A stretch of 64,000 nucleotides of DNA from Chrysomallon squamiferum (GCA_012295275.1 CM022675.1:13058753-13122752); one strand, 5' to 3'. Shown: positions 34,701-49,275, numbered from the stretch's first letter. Translations and numbers: made by a program. Notes: generated by a model from the sequence alone, not told the origin.

Positions 34701-37472
34701 CCTGATTGGCTAATAATATAATTCCTTGCATCTGATTGGTCAAGAATATAGTTCAAGATGTATGATAGGCTAAACAAATTTTATAATTGTTTGATTGGCT
34801 AGGTGAATATTGTAAAAGATTTAAACAACAGTTTATCTAAATTTAATATTTGTATAATTATATTTTATGTATTGTTTATAATATAAAAATTAGGAAGACC
34901 TTTTTTTCTTTTTTTTTTCTTTCTTAGGAACATTTATTTATTTATTTAAATATTTTCATTTATTTGTGGTTAAATTTGCAGGTGTTCTATGTTTGGTTTG
35001 ATGCTCCAATTGGCTATATTTCCATCACAGCCAACTACACTGATGAATGGAAGCAGTGGTGGAAAAATCCATCAAAGGTTTTTCTTTTTCTAGTTCACAT
35101 TTTTTTTTATTTGCATGTTTTCTGAAGTCAAAATAGCAAAAACAAAAACAATTAAATGAATAATAACTTCAATAGATAAAAAAAAATTAAATTGATGTAT
35201 ATGAGTAAAAATATGATGACGTAGGTACGTTTCTGTTGGCATACACATAGTCAGTATTTATCTAAATATCTTCTGTTTTTATATATATATATATATATGT
35301 ATTAATCATGTTTTAATTTAGAATTTTTTAAATTTTATTTATCATTATTTTATTTTTTAATTATTATCATAAGATTGAGATTGTTTTAATTTAGATTTTT
35401 AAATGTTTTTGTTTTATTTATTATGTAAATATTTTTTTAAATTATTATAAGCTTGAGATTATTTTAATGTAGAAATGTTTAAATTTTATTTATTACTCTA
35501 TTTGTTATCAGGTTGAGATGTACAACTTTCTTGGCAAGGACAATGTGCCGTTTCACAGTGTCATTTTTCCATCCACACTTCTCTGCACTGAAGATAACTA
35601 CACCATCGTTAACCACATGTTGGCGACTGGTAAGCATTTGTCACTGTAGTGTAACTGTGACAGTTAATTAACCGTTTTTTATGTTGCCTTATTATGGGTT
35701 AGCAGAAAGTTTCAATGCCGTGTTTAATTTTAGAATATCTCAATTACGAAGACACCAAGTTTTCAAAGAGTCGAGGTGTAGGTGTGTTTGGAAATCAGGC
35801 TAAGGATACAGGTATACCTGCTGATGTCTACAGATTTTACCTGCTCTACATGCGACCTGAAACTCAGGTAATTACACTGCTTTTACTACGTTTTCTTTCA
35901 AATCGCAGCTTTGTCGTTTTAAATTTTGTTTTTTTTTTTTTTTTTATTTTTTTTTATTAATATTTTTATTTTAACTTTATTATAACTATTTTTTATTTAT
36001 ATTTGAATTAATTTTAATTTTAATTTTAATTATTTCACTTCACTGTTCTGCACTGCACTGCAGAAAACTACACTACACTACACTACATTTTACTTTACTT
36101 TATTTATTTTACTTTATATTTCTTTACTCATTTATTTTACTGTATTTACTTAAATAGTAACATGTTAAAAACTTACTTACTAGTTACTTTTCCTAATATC
36201 TATCTGTATACAAGAAAACATCATTTCTATCATTAATATGAAATTGCCAGTTAACAGTGAAAGACTTAATTCAGAAAATACTATTTTTCTTGGTAATATG
36301 AGATTGTCAGATAACAAGAGAGTTAACTCCCTTCGTTTCAGGATACATCTTTTAGCTGGGATGACTTTCTTTTGAAAAATAACAGTGAGCTGCTCAACAA
36401 CCTTGGCAACTTCGTCAACAGGTAAATATAAAATAAAACCTATAGAGATTTACATAGAGACAGTCAGAGACAGACAGAAAGAGACAGAGAGTGAGAGAAA
36501 GTGAGTCGTGTCCAGTTTGATACCTCATTTCTCATTTTTGCCACGATACGGCAAGACCGATGTCTATATAAAAAGACGATAATATATATTTTTTTTAAAT
36601 TTTTAATTACTATTATTATTTTGTGTTTTTAACAGAGCTTTGGTCTTTCTTGCCAACAACTTTGATGGAGTCATTCAGGAAATGAAGTTGACAGCTGAAG
36701 ATGAGAAGTTACTGGCCCTCATAACCCGAGAACTCAAAACACATTGAAAACATGGAAGTTGCTAAGTAAGTCAAAGAGTATTTTGCTTTAATTCAGTTCT
36801 AGTATTTACATATTTTTTATGTGAAATGTTTTTCTGTTCATCATTTGTTTTTCTATCCATATATGGCTATATCAAAAAGAATCCATCTTGCCAATATTTA
36901 TTTTTTATTTTATTTTTTTTGTCCCTTTACATCTGTATCAGATTTTATCATTTTATTTTGGTCTTTAATTTTGTCTATTTTTCTGTCTCTGTCCATTAAT
37001 CTGTTTATAGATACATTTCTCAATGTAAGGTCCATTTTTTTAAATGTTTTGTTACATTGTGATACCTGGAATATAGCTCAGCGTGGATGTTTTGTATAAC
37101 CACAGTAGCATTTACAACACTAGTAAATATTTGCACGTATTTAAAGAGATCTGTTAATATTCATTGATTTTCATTCATCTTCAGGCTTCGAGATTCTATT
37201 CGTAACATTCTGAACATATCGAGACTGGGAAATCAGTTCATGCAGTCAAATAAACCGAGGGTTTTGTTGAAAGGAACAGATGAGGAGAGGTAATATAAAG
37301 ACTTCTAGAGTTGTGGACAGAGTCCAGTTTGTTATACATTGCAAGAGATTAAAACTTAGCTCATGTAAAGGCCTTGGTGGTTAGTGGTTTGATACATAAT
37401 CTTCATTAATGAAAAGAATAAAATTAAATACTGATGTCTGAGTATGTGTGAGAAAAAAGGAGGTGTGTGGAG

Positions 37473-37504
<32 letters not shown>

Positions 37505-39461
37505 CACACACACACACACAGATGGGGAGAGGGATAGAGAGTGTGTGAGGTTGTATGTGTAACTGTTTTGTATGTTCATATCTAAACAATTATGTTTTAA
37601 AAGACTGGGTAAGCCATACATATAAAGTTAATCTTTACTCACCTACTCTGTTCATATGCTTCTTTTCATTAAAAAACATATTTACTCAGTTTGCTGTGGT
37701 GTTGATGTTTCAGCACACAGCTGAGAAAATCAAGTTTGATTCCTTAACAAACCAAGAGATTAAAACTGTAAATCAGACAATGCCATTAATTGTCAGAGTA
37801 AAAATCATTGCTATCGACAGAACAGTATTTATATTACTTTCTGAATTTTTAAAAATTTTAGATTTATTATTTTCAATTATTTTTTAATATTTGATGACAA
37901 GTTTATTTCACTGTTTCAGATCTCGAGCTGGCAGTGTGGTCAGTGTTGCTGTAAACATCTCTCAGCTGCTGTCTGTTCTGCTACAGCCGTACATGCCAGT
38001 GACCAGCGAAACCATTCAGACACAGCTGAGTGTAACGTCATACACAACAAGTTCATCTGTATTCTCAAACCTGGACACAAAATTGGAAAGGTAACAACTC
38101 AGCTACAGAAAGATTTAATTAAAGAATGTATAACTACTCTGTATGATAGTTTTCTTATGTCTATGAATGAATATTTGTTTAAAAATTCCTATCTTTATTA
38201 AAAAAAAATTTAACTGAAATTAAGCTTAATTGAGGATTGGTTGTTTAATGAATGGAATATTTGTTTAAATCAGTGTATTTTTCTTTTTCTACTCAAAAAA
38301 ATTTGTATTTATTTGTGTTTGTCCTATAAAAATCAGAACACAGATCTTGACCAACTTTGATGACACAGTTTATAGGGATCAAGGTAAAATAGTCAATATC
38401 AGTGGGGACTTTGATGATAATTAATCTTGTGGCACTTCATTAATATACAGATATATTTCATATTTTGATTGCAGTTGTATTGTGTATTGCTTGTGTTTCA
38501 GCCTAGTCCATTATTCCAGAAGATAGAAGCATCAACCATAGCTGAACTGAAAGCCTCACCTCAACCTGTGAAAAAGGTAACAAGCAGGCTAAACATTTCT
38601 AAATAAACTCACACACACAAGGCTAAAGATTTTTAAATAAATCAAGACAAACAAGGCTGAAAACTCTTTTAAAAAATTCACAAAAACAAGGCTAAAAACC
38701 CAGAGGCATACATACAGTTCTAGATTTCTTCAACTCAGTTTAATATGTTGATAAACCCAAGCGATGATTGTTCAGATTTCTTTGTTTTATTTTAAAAACT
38801 TATTATCTGAAAATGTTTTTTTCTTTACAGGTTAAACAAAGTGTGAAAGAACCAACCAATCCCACAGCAGTTTGTAATGGACCTGCCAGTCCAGAAGAAA
38901 TCGAAAGACTGAAAGATGAAGTGACAAAACAGGTGACTTAAATTCTCCTGATATAAATAAATAAATACATTTAAAATATTTTTTTTTTTTACTACATTTA
39001 CATTTATACAGTGTTTGGTTTGATGTTTTATATTGCACCATTAGTCTGAAATGTTCATGTATGTGTTGAGAAGACAGAATTTTGAAGAGAATAAATTTTA
39101 AATTTAAAATTTTTCAAGTGTAGGATCTTTATGAATAAGAAAAAAAAAAAAAACAGTCTTTCAATCCAGGAATTAGTCTGGTTTGCCTGTTGTTCCTATC
39201 TTTTATTAGTGTATGTAAGTACATTTTATTATTATTACTAATATTATTTTTATTATTCTCCATACTGTTGTTGTTATTCTTATTATTTTATTATTTCAAC
39301 AGGGTAACGTGGTTCGTGAGCTAAAAACAAATAAATCGGAGAAGACTGTTATTGACAAGGCAGTGGCCACGTTGTTGGATCTCAAGCGACAGTTAGCCGT
39401 TGCTCAGGGTGAAGACCCTAGAACAATCAACAAAAGTGGAAAAAAGAAAGGAAAGAAGTAG
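27486..39461 (+). CDS. MARS1: Cytosolic methionine--tRNA ligase, missing HIGH segment and frame-broken
   Basis: Charges tRNA-Met with methionine in the cytoplasm. Exons: 27486-27492 (tentative), 29064-29168, 29573-29663, 30000-30081, 30245-30373, 30915-30987, 31597-31712, 32446-32571, 32754-32848, 33208-33297, 33682-~33861, ~34292-34462, 34982-35077, 35512-35629, 35734-35867, 36342-36421, 36636-36765, 37185-37289, 37920-38090, 38502-38576, 38831-38932, 39303-39461. Visible in order: N-terminal GST-like domain, zinc-binding [18 protein letters not shown], the [12 protein letters not shown] signature (KMSKS loop), anticodon-binding helices ([15 protein letters not shown]) and a C-terminal WHEP domain ending GKKKGKK. 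Missing: the roughly 100 residues with the HIGH motif between 32848 and 33208. Frame breaks occur in exons 36636-36765 and 37920-38090. The ~33861 donor (gttttatt) is weak. Identity is certain; whether this copy is functional is not. Confidence 0.9.
27926..28460. repeat. GT-rich diverged repeat in MARS1 intron 1
   Basis: A strand-asymmetric stretch with almost no A or C on the plus strand, built on TGTTTTGTGT and TGTCTGT variants. Two longer segments starting at TGTTCCTTG (about 28017 and 28239) repeat at about 222 bp. Open frames through it on either strand look like composition artefacts. Confidence 0.6.
28717..28769. repeat. (TC)n microsatellite
   Basis: Pure TC dinucleotide run of about 53 bp in the proposed MARS1 intron 1. 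Confidence 0.95.
34690..34815. repeat. Short minisatellite in a MARS1 intron
   Basis: Three or four degenerate units of about 40 bp, each carrying a variant of TGATTGGCTAA. Contains CCAAT-type cores on the minus strand by chance of the unit. No function implied. Confidence 0.6.
38585..38700. repeat. Minisatellite downstream of a MARS1 exon
   Basis: Three degenerate units of about 38-40 bp containing AAGGCTAAA and TAAATAAA-like pieces, starting just after the donor at 38576. Intronic. Confidence 0.65.
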
Positions 39462-42400
39462 AAAATATTTGAACAAATCAAATGTGAATCTTTGAAAATT
39501 AACGTAACATTTTGGACAAAAATGTGGAATAAATACAGTAAATATCAGATGATTTTAATGGAAAAAAGATGTTGGCAGAGTTAACAGTATTTATTAAGTT
39601 TTAAATGTAGGTTATAGAATGAGTGTTGGATGTAAAAGTAGAAAAAGATGCTTGTTATATCATTTTTTTATAATTATATTTTGATGATCAACAATACTTT
39701 TTCTCAGATGTGGAAAGATACTGAAAATCATTCTGTCAGAGATTTTTATACTTGTTAAAGTACGACACATAAAGACAAAGTTAATCTGTAGAACAATATT
39801 TTTTAAAACAGTTATAAGAAAGCACACTTTTTAAATTTGATTTTGCGATCTGAAATAATTATTATTCTATTTATGTTACACATAACATAGAAATATACTG
39901 AAGGAGGGGTTTTTTGTTGTTGTTTTTTTAATCACAGATTATCAATTAAATTTCTGTTGAATGTTAAATATTAATTAATTATAACAGATACTCCTCTGAG
40001 CAAAAACAATATTCAACAACTCATCCTGTGACAGTGTTTTCAAAAATGCATCGATCATGATCGAGTTGTTTTATTATTGGTTGAAAGAAAATTACCTCTT
40101 TTTTTCCCCTGCTAACTATAGATATTAACTGTAATAAGTTTGTTTTTACAGGTAGGAATGATTTATTAAAAAAGATTGTAAAATGAAATTTATTTATTTA
40201 TCCCTCTACAATTTAATTTTGTAAATAAATCATATGCTGATGGTAATAATCAAAAGCATTTTGATAGAAATTGAGTTTTCAGTGGTTTGTTTGTCCCTAA
40301 CAACTTTAAATACTTGAACAGCAACATTTTCCTGCATAAACTGATGACAGAGATTGTATTTTCAGTATTGTCCCTATCAACTGTAAGTCATCAAAATATA
40401 TTTTTCTTTATAAATATTGAAAATGGTAAATGGTCAACAAACCAGGATTGTTCATCTAATATATTCTTCTTTTTTTTGTTTGATCACAGCTGAAGTCCAC
40501 AAGATCCTAGACCCTGGTAATACTCAGATTTCCTGTGGTTCATAAATGGTTGGTTAATGAATGTTAAATACATGTTCGTAGTTTCATGATTATTTTTTTT
40601 CACTAATTGCTTCAAACCTTGATGCATCTCCTCTGCTATTAATTCTTGCCCTGATTAATTAAAGACTTAAATTCTGTTCTAATTGTTGAAAATGAAGCTA
40701 ATCAGTAGAGTTGAAGCAGGAATTTCCTGTCATAAAATTTAAACAAAAAAATCTGTAATAGTAAGCATTCAGTAAAAAAATAATTTAAGATGTAAAATTC
40801 AAGAATAGAGTTCAAGTGAAAAAATATGGAATGTAAAATAAATAATTGATACTTAACAGTTTATTAATAAACAAACAATTATAATAAAATTTAGATTATA
40901 AAACATCTACAGAACTGAAAAGTAACAATGCTGCTCAAGCTGTGTTTATAGTTCTTTACATATTAAAAGTTACAAAGAAAGGAAAGATAAAAAGTAAAGA
41001 TTACACAAGATCTTAAGGACACAAAGAACAATGATAAGTCAGAGAACATCCAATGTCATTTTCATACTTTAATGTTGACTGTCACATTTTACAACATTCC
41101 ACCAAAGTCATGAATAAAACTAGTGAAAAACTATTCATTTTCAAACCCTGGGTAACACATTGAGGCCAAACTTCAATTTACTGATGTAACAGAAATGGCT
41201 GTTTGAATTCTGATGTCAAACACGGAGGCTACAGAAGATATGTACCATTGTTTTTTAAATAGAAAAAGTTATGTAAAATTTTATTTATTTTATTAACTAA
41301 CGAAAATATAAAATAACTGAAGAACTGAGTGTGTTTGTCAGATTCACAAATCTGATAAATAGAAAACTGATTTTCTCAAAATCTGAACACTTTATCATAT
41401 AATTTATGATAATTTAATTTTGACTTAAAAAAAATAATTAATAAATTAAAAATCTTGAATGTTTAAATACAAACTAGATTTGCACAAAAACCAATACTAA
41501 TAATAAATTTCAAACATTTGTCATGAGCAAAAAATAGAAAGAAGTAAAACCTAAAAAAAAACACTAATTTAAATTGGACTTAATTGTAATCCAATTTTAA
41601 TCAGTGTAGAAGTTTTTGAAATTTGATAAAACCAGTTAGTACAAAGACCAGATTTCTACTAATTAACTTTTCTCTGAAACGATAAGACAAATTACACAAA
41701 CGTAACAAAATAAACTAATAAAACCAAGTAAGTACAGTGACAAATGTTTAAACAACAAAATAATGAAGACAAATCTAATAAGTATATGTATTGTTCAAAC
41801 CCTTTTTTACAAAATTTTGACTCATTAGGTTCTTCAAAATAACTGAAAATATGATTTTATTTTATTTTCTCTTTTCTGGGCAGCTTATATACTTCAGAAA
41901 ATAAAATAATAAAAATGTATAAAGTACGAATATCATCATAATTGTTTTAATAAAATTTTGACTTATCACAGCATGAAAAATCAGCTGTGGAAAATATTTT
42001 ATTAGAAAACGATCATTTATTTTCTCTTTTTGAAAATCAAGAGAAAAATACTTATGCACCTTTATTTTTATTTTTATGTAGCCTATATACTTATCACCAA
42101 AACACAGTCCTATTCTGTAACACCAACCAGCTCCTTATTTTCTCACTGCATATTTTTGCAAACACTTACTTTTTCATGAACTGTACTACAATCTGAGATC
42201 TGTAGAACACCCCTTTAAAATTTAAAAAATATTAAATTTGTCAAACATAAACTTCAGTAAATCACAAATGCAAAAAATAAAATAAAAAAATAAATAAGAA
42301 GATGAGTTAAATCTTTTTTCAAAATGATTTCACTATATGGGTCAACATTCTTCAGTGTAATTACAATAACAATTGTTTTATACTGGGCAGGAAAAGATAT

Positions 42401-42821
42401 TTAGAAAAAAAAAAAAATAGAGAAAAGAATAAAGAGACATAAATCTAAAACCTAAAAACTCCTAGAGCTACAAGTGACAGTAAATCTAATTAAAATGTTG
42501 CTTTTTTTTTTCTTTCAGTTTTTAATGTTTTAAATATTTTATTATTTTTTTTTATTTGCAAATGTTTGCATGTACCATTTATATTTTGCACAGTAATATG
42601 ATGCATAATTTTTTTTTTTTCCATCACTGCTTTTTTTTTCATGCAGTTTTTTTTTTTTTTTTTTGTTGAATCAGAAATCGGGGAAAATAATTTAGCCTCC
42701 ATTTTTTGTGTGTATTTTTTATTTTTTTTTTCCTTCATCACTGTTTAATGTTATTTGTTTTGCTGAAAGATGTAGAATTATTCTAAAAACAGTTTCACTC
42801 TCAGTAACTTTTGTCTTATTT
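39462..42821. other. Convergent intergenic region between MARS1 and RHEB
   Basis: No exons recognised on either strand. MARS1 3' UTR starts here, with an AATAAA at 39528-39533, about 67 bp past the stop codon. RHEB 3' UTR enters from the right; minus-strand AATAAA motifs occur near 42551. Many A- and T-runs. Confidence 0.6.
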
Positions 42822-43505
42822 CTATGAAATTATACATCCACTTTTCTCTGGAGGTGGACCGAGCGACTTCTCTATGGCAATAACTATGGCTTGAAATATT
42901 TCAGGAACATGCTGTAAAATAATAATAAAAAAAATAAAATAATACATAAAAAATTATTTACAAAAAATTCAAAAAAAATTCAAAAAACTAAATAAAAAAG
43001 CAGTTTTATTAATTATTTATTATTAAACAATCAACAAAACAAATAATATTTTGATAGGACAGCAAAAAGTGTTAAAATATATGATGATGACGATACTGAT
43101 CATGTTAATAATAATAATAATAATGATACTGATAATATAATAGTAACAACAACAATAAAACTGATAACTATAGTAATAAAGTTAATTGTTATCCCACTTC
43201 ATTATCTTTAGCTGAAGCCTCTAAAAATGGAGCCTTCCATGAATCTGCCACTTTCTTCCCTTCTTCATAAGCAACAACTCTGAAATAGAAAAATTTAAAT
43301 ATAATTGTTATTTTTACAGTAAAGAATTCAAACGATAATTTTTAATTTAACAATCTGTAAAATAAATGAAACAAAGCATTAATACAAACATCTCTTTAAT
43401 TGTTAATATTCTCTTTTATTGTCCAATTAAAAAAAAAATGGATCCTAATTACCTTTCCAGTTTGAGGTCACTCTTGTTTCCCACTAAGACAACTGGAACT
43501 CTGAA

Positions 43506-43547
<42 letters not shown>

Positions 43548-43768
43548 TGTAACTGTAACAGTAGCAGTAATAATAAACTAATATTAATAACAACAATAAA
43601 GACAGTATTATTATTATTAATAATCGTAACAACAACAATTATGACAGTATTAATAATAACAATGATAATCATATTATTTATATTATTATTATTAGTAGTA
43701 GTAGTAATATTAATATTAATATTAATAATCAATTACCCCCCCGATATTAATATATACAGAGTTCACAC

Positions 43769-43807
<39 letters not shown>

Positions 43808-45374
43808 AAAGAGAATTGAGATACAAAGTAAAACGAACGTACTGTGAAGTTCCTTTCATGTCTAATATTTTTTCATACAGAAATTTTACAACTTCAAAGC
43901 TGAAATCACAAACATTCCATTCAAATTAATTAATATTGTTTTTAAAAAATTTAACATTTTTTCTTTTTTTTTTTTTGTTTTTATTTTTCCAAAATGGATT
44001 GAAAATACCCTCTAACATTATGTTTAATCATTAACAACAGATTTACTAAAATGTGACTGGATTATATTAATTTATTATGATTATTTTAAAGGAGAAATTT
44101 GCTGCCACATTTGAATGAAGTAATCTCAGTGATGAACAGACAGGTAGACACGTAATAGTTTCTCAAAGAATAAAAACAGACATAGTTTCTGGAACAAGTG
44201 TCAAACAAAAGAGTGGAATGGGCAAAAGCACAGACCCATTGACTCAAAATATCTATATCATATATTTTAACCATGGAAATGACTGTTGGCATATTTTAAC
44301 CACGGACTTCAAACATTAAAATGACTAAAGTGTCATCAGCTTCTTTCAACTGCAATTTTATTTTTAAACAAAGAGAAATATCTAACTTCTTTTTTTAATT
44401 TTTTGTTTTTTGAAATGAATTCCAGTAAAAAGTAGCATATTTTGATATCTTAGCTGTTTTCCTTTTCAAATAAATATTAATAATTTATATTTTTTTTTTA
44501 GAATTGGTTGTACAAACCTTTTGCGTGAATTTGTTGAGTAGACAAGAACATAGCCATCAACATTGACAAAATAGGAAGATGGTATCACAGAATATTCATC
44601 CTAGAATAAAAGATGAATGAATACTTTTTAATAAACCAAATTAAAAAAAAAAATAATAATAACATAACCAAATGAAATGGGTATCAAAAATATATAAATA
44701 CTGTTCTATAAAGTTAAAAAAATTAAAATAAAACATAAAATAAATTGTGAAAGATTTACCATTTGTTGAAAACAAAAGGAATGTAAAATATTTAAATCAA
44801 AATATATATATATATATATACACACATACACAGACAAACATACAAGTCTGTTATTTACTATTACTTGCAAGAAAAAGTGTTTGTAAATAAAGTTTAACAT
44901 GAAAAAAATATATATAATAAAATAATATATATATATATATTATATAAAGAAAATTGTTATTGTGAAAGAATTAATATTTACTGCAAGAAAACATATTTAT
45001 ATATTGAAAAACAAATAATAATTATTTATATATATTAAAAGTATAATTATATTCAACAACGACGCCATGTTTGGTTTGCTGTTGACGTGTTTACCTGGCC
45101 TGCTGTGTCTACAAGATTCAGTAGATATTCTTGACCATTTATTGTAATCTTCTTTACAAATGCTGAAAACAAGAGTTGGAATATAAACATGTTCTTAAAC
45201 TGAATACTAATTGGTTCAATAAATTAAATACTTTGAATTATTATTATAAACAGACAAACAAATGAAAACAATCAGCTTTGTGCAATCAAACTTTAAAAAT
45301 CAAAATCAAAAATAAATAACAATCATTTGAAAATATAGAAAATATTTGTGGAAAATGTAGACAATCGAAAAACA

Positions 45375-45429
<55 letters not shown>

Positions 45430-46918
45430 AAGTAACAAATAAACAACCTGGAGAATTTAAAATGAATAAGCATCATTTGTTTGTATCATATCAGAGTCTA
45501 GAAACAAACAATAGATTTGTTAGTATATAAAATGTATTTTTATTTATTTATTTATTTATTTATTTACTGGTTTTAAAAATCTGAACATCAACTTACTGTT
45601 CTCTATAGTGGGATCATATGAATCAACAAACTGATTCTCAACAAACTGGATTGTCAATGACGACTTTCCTAAAAATAAAAATAAAATATTATGTAAATAA
45701 ATTATAACTTACTTGTTTACATTACAAATAAATAAATTATAATTTAACTGTTTAATAACTAAAATTAACAATTAATTTGTTTACCTAACAAACAAATACA
45801 CAAGCAAACAAATTATTAAGTATCTCGTGCACATTCTGGACAGTGGCTGCCAGATTCTTTTAAAAATGCAGCAGCACTGACTTAAACATTACTCCAGTTT
45901 GAAGAAAACGTTTAAAAAAAAAAAAACCCACAGTTCTGAGAGTTCATATTTTTGGAATTAACTAGTACTATTTTCTAGAAAATAATATTTATTTATTATT
46001 TATTTATTTATTACTGGTAAGATCTAAGCATGCAATTCATGGATGTTTATTTTATCTTCATTCCTAATTCTAAGCTCAGACAAGCCAACAAACTAACCAT
46101 ATTTATTACTGATTAGACTTAAAGGTAAAAGCACAAATAACATTATGAATTTTAAAACCAAGATATTTTTCAAGCACAGAAATATCAGTAGTATTTTTAT
46201 GTTTATATACAACTGATTTAGAATTTAAAATTTTAGAGATAATTCATCATTTTGCAAACAGGCAAGTTGTTGCAATAATGTATTCATTAGGCTAAAATAC
46301 AGATGACCATCAGTTCAAATTACTGACAAATACTTAACCTGCCACAGAATCTTAAATCACTAGTTCTCAAACTCACAATAAATTTGTAATAATGACTCAT
46401 TAAATGACGGAAATTGTTCTGATGCAAGAAATTATGTAATTAAGAACATTAAATAGATAACATTTATTCTCTCATTCCATTTATAAAACAAAAACAAACT
46501 ATTAATTTTGAAATCATGATTTGTGGGGTTTTTTTCAAAATAAAAAATAAATTTTATTTTTATGGAAAAATATATTTATTCCTCTAAGTTCCTAAATCCG
46601 TGTATGCCTTAGAATCGTTACGTTTTGATTACAGTACTATAATTTATAAAGAACATTCTAATTAAATTATTAATATTTTTGTCAGGAATAAAAACAAACC
46701 AAAATAAAATATTCATTTGGACATGTTCCAGAAAAGCATTTTTTCTTTCTTTCATTTTTTTTAATTTTTTTTTTTTTTTTTAATTCCAAGTAAAAAAAAA
46801 ATAAAAATAACAAATAACAAATTTGATAATTATAAAAAAATAATACATTGATATTTCAATTGTTCTTACCGACAGATCTAAATCCCATAATCCCTATTCT
46901 CCGTTGTTTCGGTATCAT
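42822..46918 (-). CDS. RHEB: RHEB small GTPase, complete
   Basis: Ras-family GTPase that activates TORC1 at lysosomal membranes. Eight exons on the minus strand: 46918-46870, 45668-45597, 45162-45095, 44600-44518, 43899-43843, 43500-43453, 43279-43198, 42911-42822. The total is 549 nt, 182 residues plus TAG, close to the 184 of human RHEB, and every phase fits. Visible: P-loop GFRSVGKSS with the Rheb-specific arginine in place of Ras Gly12, switch I DSYDPTIENTF, switch II DTAGQDEYS, NKSD and SAK nucleotide-binding motifs. The C terminus is CIIS, a CaaX box for farnesylation (serine favours farnesyl transfer). The last donor, GAA|gtggga, is weaker than the rest. Start chosen at MIPKQRRIGIMG, which aligns with the family. 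No TSC2-type neighbour or other pathway context here. Confidence 0.95.
43500..43700. repeat. (AAT)n-rich intronic repeat
   Basis: AAT and TAT units in the short RHEB intron between exons 43899-43843 and 43500-43453. The microsatellite directly abuts the exon acceptor at 43500. Confidence 0.8.
45376..45426. repeat. (ATT)n microsatellite
   Basis: About 17 ATT units in RHEB intron 2. Confidence 0.95.
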
Positions 46919-48308
46919 TTTAACTGTTGTTGTTAGCCATATGATAACAAAATTATTTGAAAGATTGAAAATTAAGAAAATACAAACACAAGTTCGTTTA
47001 ACTTCCGGGAACAATTCTACGCCTTCGCAAGGAAGAGTTATCTTTGTTGATCTCACGCCACCTTTTATTTTGCTATCAATCAATTGTAAAACGTAATATA
47101 TTGCACATTTAATTTTAAATGTATGTTGTGAAAATAAATGAATTTGCAGTTTTTATTATTTGATATTGTTGAAATAATTGTTTTCTACTTAAAAACACTT
47201 ACCAATAAATAAATGAAATAAAAATAAAATAAAATAAATTCAATCAGTTACACGCACAGAAAGGTAGACAAAACTTAATTAGTTGCTTTTTTTTTTCACT
47301 GGACTAACTAAAGTAAAGAAAGATAATTACATTAGTATATGTCAGTGATGGCAAAACTATAACGCGTCAGAAGTGACACGCGCGACACTAAGTACCTTGG
47401 ACATTGATTTAATATATTCTCGAATATTTTTGGTCACGTAATTTAAAAGTTAATAAAAGAGAATTAAAAGTAGTGGGTGAGAGCAGAACTCCTTGCTGTA
47501 CTCTGGTAACATCTATTCTTATTCATATAATATAGAAGAGTGAATTCTGGAGTGACTGCTGGATCTGTGATAACAATATACATTTAGAAGTGACACACGA
47601 CGATGTAAAAATGACTAAGATATAAAAGTATTGACACGCCTAGCATCAAAGTTTTGCCACCACTGGCATAGATAGAAAATGTTGGTTAGCTGAATAGCTG
47701 TTCCAGTTTTCAGACGTCTTATTAATTTAATTAAATATTGTTTAATAAATCCACAGACACACACACGCACACACACAACACAGAACAGAGAGAGAGGTAT
47801 ATTCAACAAAATTAATAGATTTATTAGTTAATACATCTTGAAGTTTGTTGTTGTATATTAGTTATATGTAATTATGAAGGTCTCTTCACTATTATTGGCT
47901 TCTCATAAAATAAAATTTACCAAATAAACATATTTCTCTTTGCTTTGTTTATTGTTTTTTTTTAGTTCATATACAATGGAATGGCCATTTGCAATTAGAT
48001 ATCAAAGCAGTCCTGTATTAGTTTATACAGTCACAAAGTTTTGTGATGTATTCACACACACACAATTATTTTTTTACCCTACAGTGAAATAACCAAGATT
48101 GTTCTTATATTAATTTTAATTTTCATCTGCATAAAATTCTAACTTATACATTTAAACTTTAGCTTTGGCTTCAAGTGGACTTTAATGTAATGATGATGAT
48201 GATAAAGTGGAGGAACAGAAGAATGATGTTGATAACAATAATAATTTTAATGATACCAAAAATAACAATAATAATGATGGTAATGGTTATGATAATATAT
48301 TTATATCT

Positions 48309-48343
<35 letters not shown>

Positions 48344-49237
48344 TATAGGGGCTTCATCAAAGGCAACAAATCAAAGAAAACTCAACAATGAATAGTTTTA
48401 TTTTATTAATAACAATATAATGTATACAGGTTTATATTTGACAAAGCATCTAATCACATAAGCTATTTACACAGTCGCTCATTAAAACAGATAGTACAAA
48501 AACAATGATACGTTTCCTCTGTAAGAATATACAAATGTACATCATAGTTAATTATGTGGAGCACTGAATTTACTACAGGAGTATTTTACCTTTATCAAAT
48601 TTGAATAAACGATGTGAGATTTATTTATTCATTTACTTATTTTAAATCCAAGAGAAATTGGACAGAAAAGATATCACAGACATAAAACGAATTTTGACAG
48701 AAATAATATCTTTAATGGAAGAACTTCATGTATAATAATAATCATAATAACAGTTTTTCAGCAGTCTGCACTGCCTAAAAAATAAAAATAAAAATGGTAT
48801 ATTCTTTTTATTTATGTTTCACATAGCTCAAGCTTTGATCTTTTGGTCAAAATTATATTCAGGCAATTTTTATATTAAATGACATTCTCATCTATGGATA
48901 TAATTATTTTTAAAATTTCTTAAAGAATCCATAATTATATTTATGAAATAAATTAATTTAGTACTTCTGCTAAACAGAAGTTTTTACATGAAAATTGCAG
49001 GTTTTTTTATTTTTTTTCATTAACATAAAAAAATAAAAGAATCAATCGTTAAATTAAAGGTTAATAATATTATTCTGTATATATTAATTACAGATTATTA
49101 TGTATTTTATGAACAAGCCACAGAAATATCAATCAAAAATATAATATTAGTAAAATAATAACAAATATAATATTAAGAATAAATAACAAAAACTAAATTA
49201 TGCTATAACAGTAATAGCAATTATTAATAATAATATC

Positions 49238-49275
<38 letters not shown>

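Noticed and set aside
48760-48800. Possible terminal exon of the mucin-like gene on the minus strand
   Set aside because: An acceptor followed by a short open stretch exists, but with no homology or phase support.
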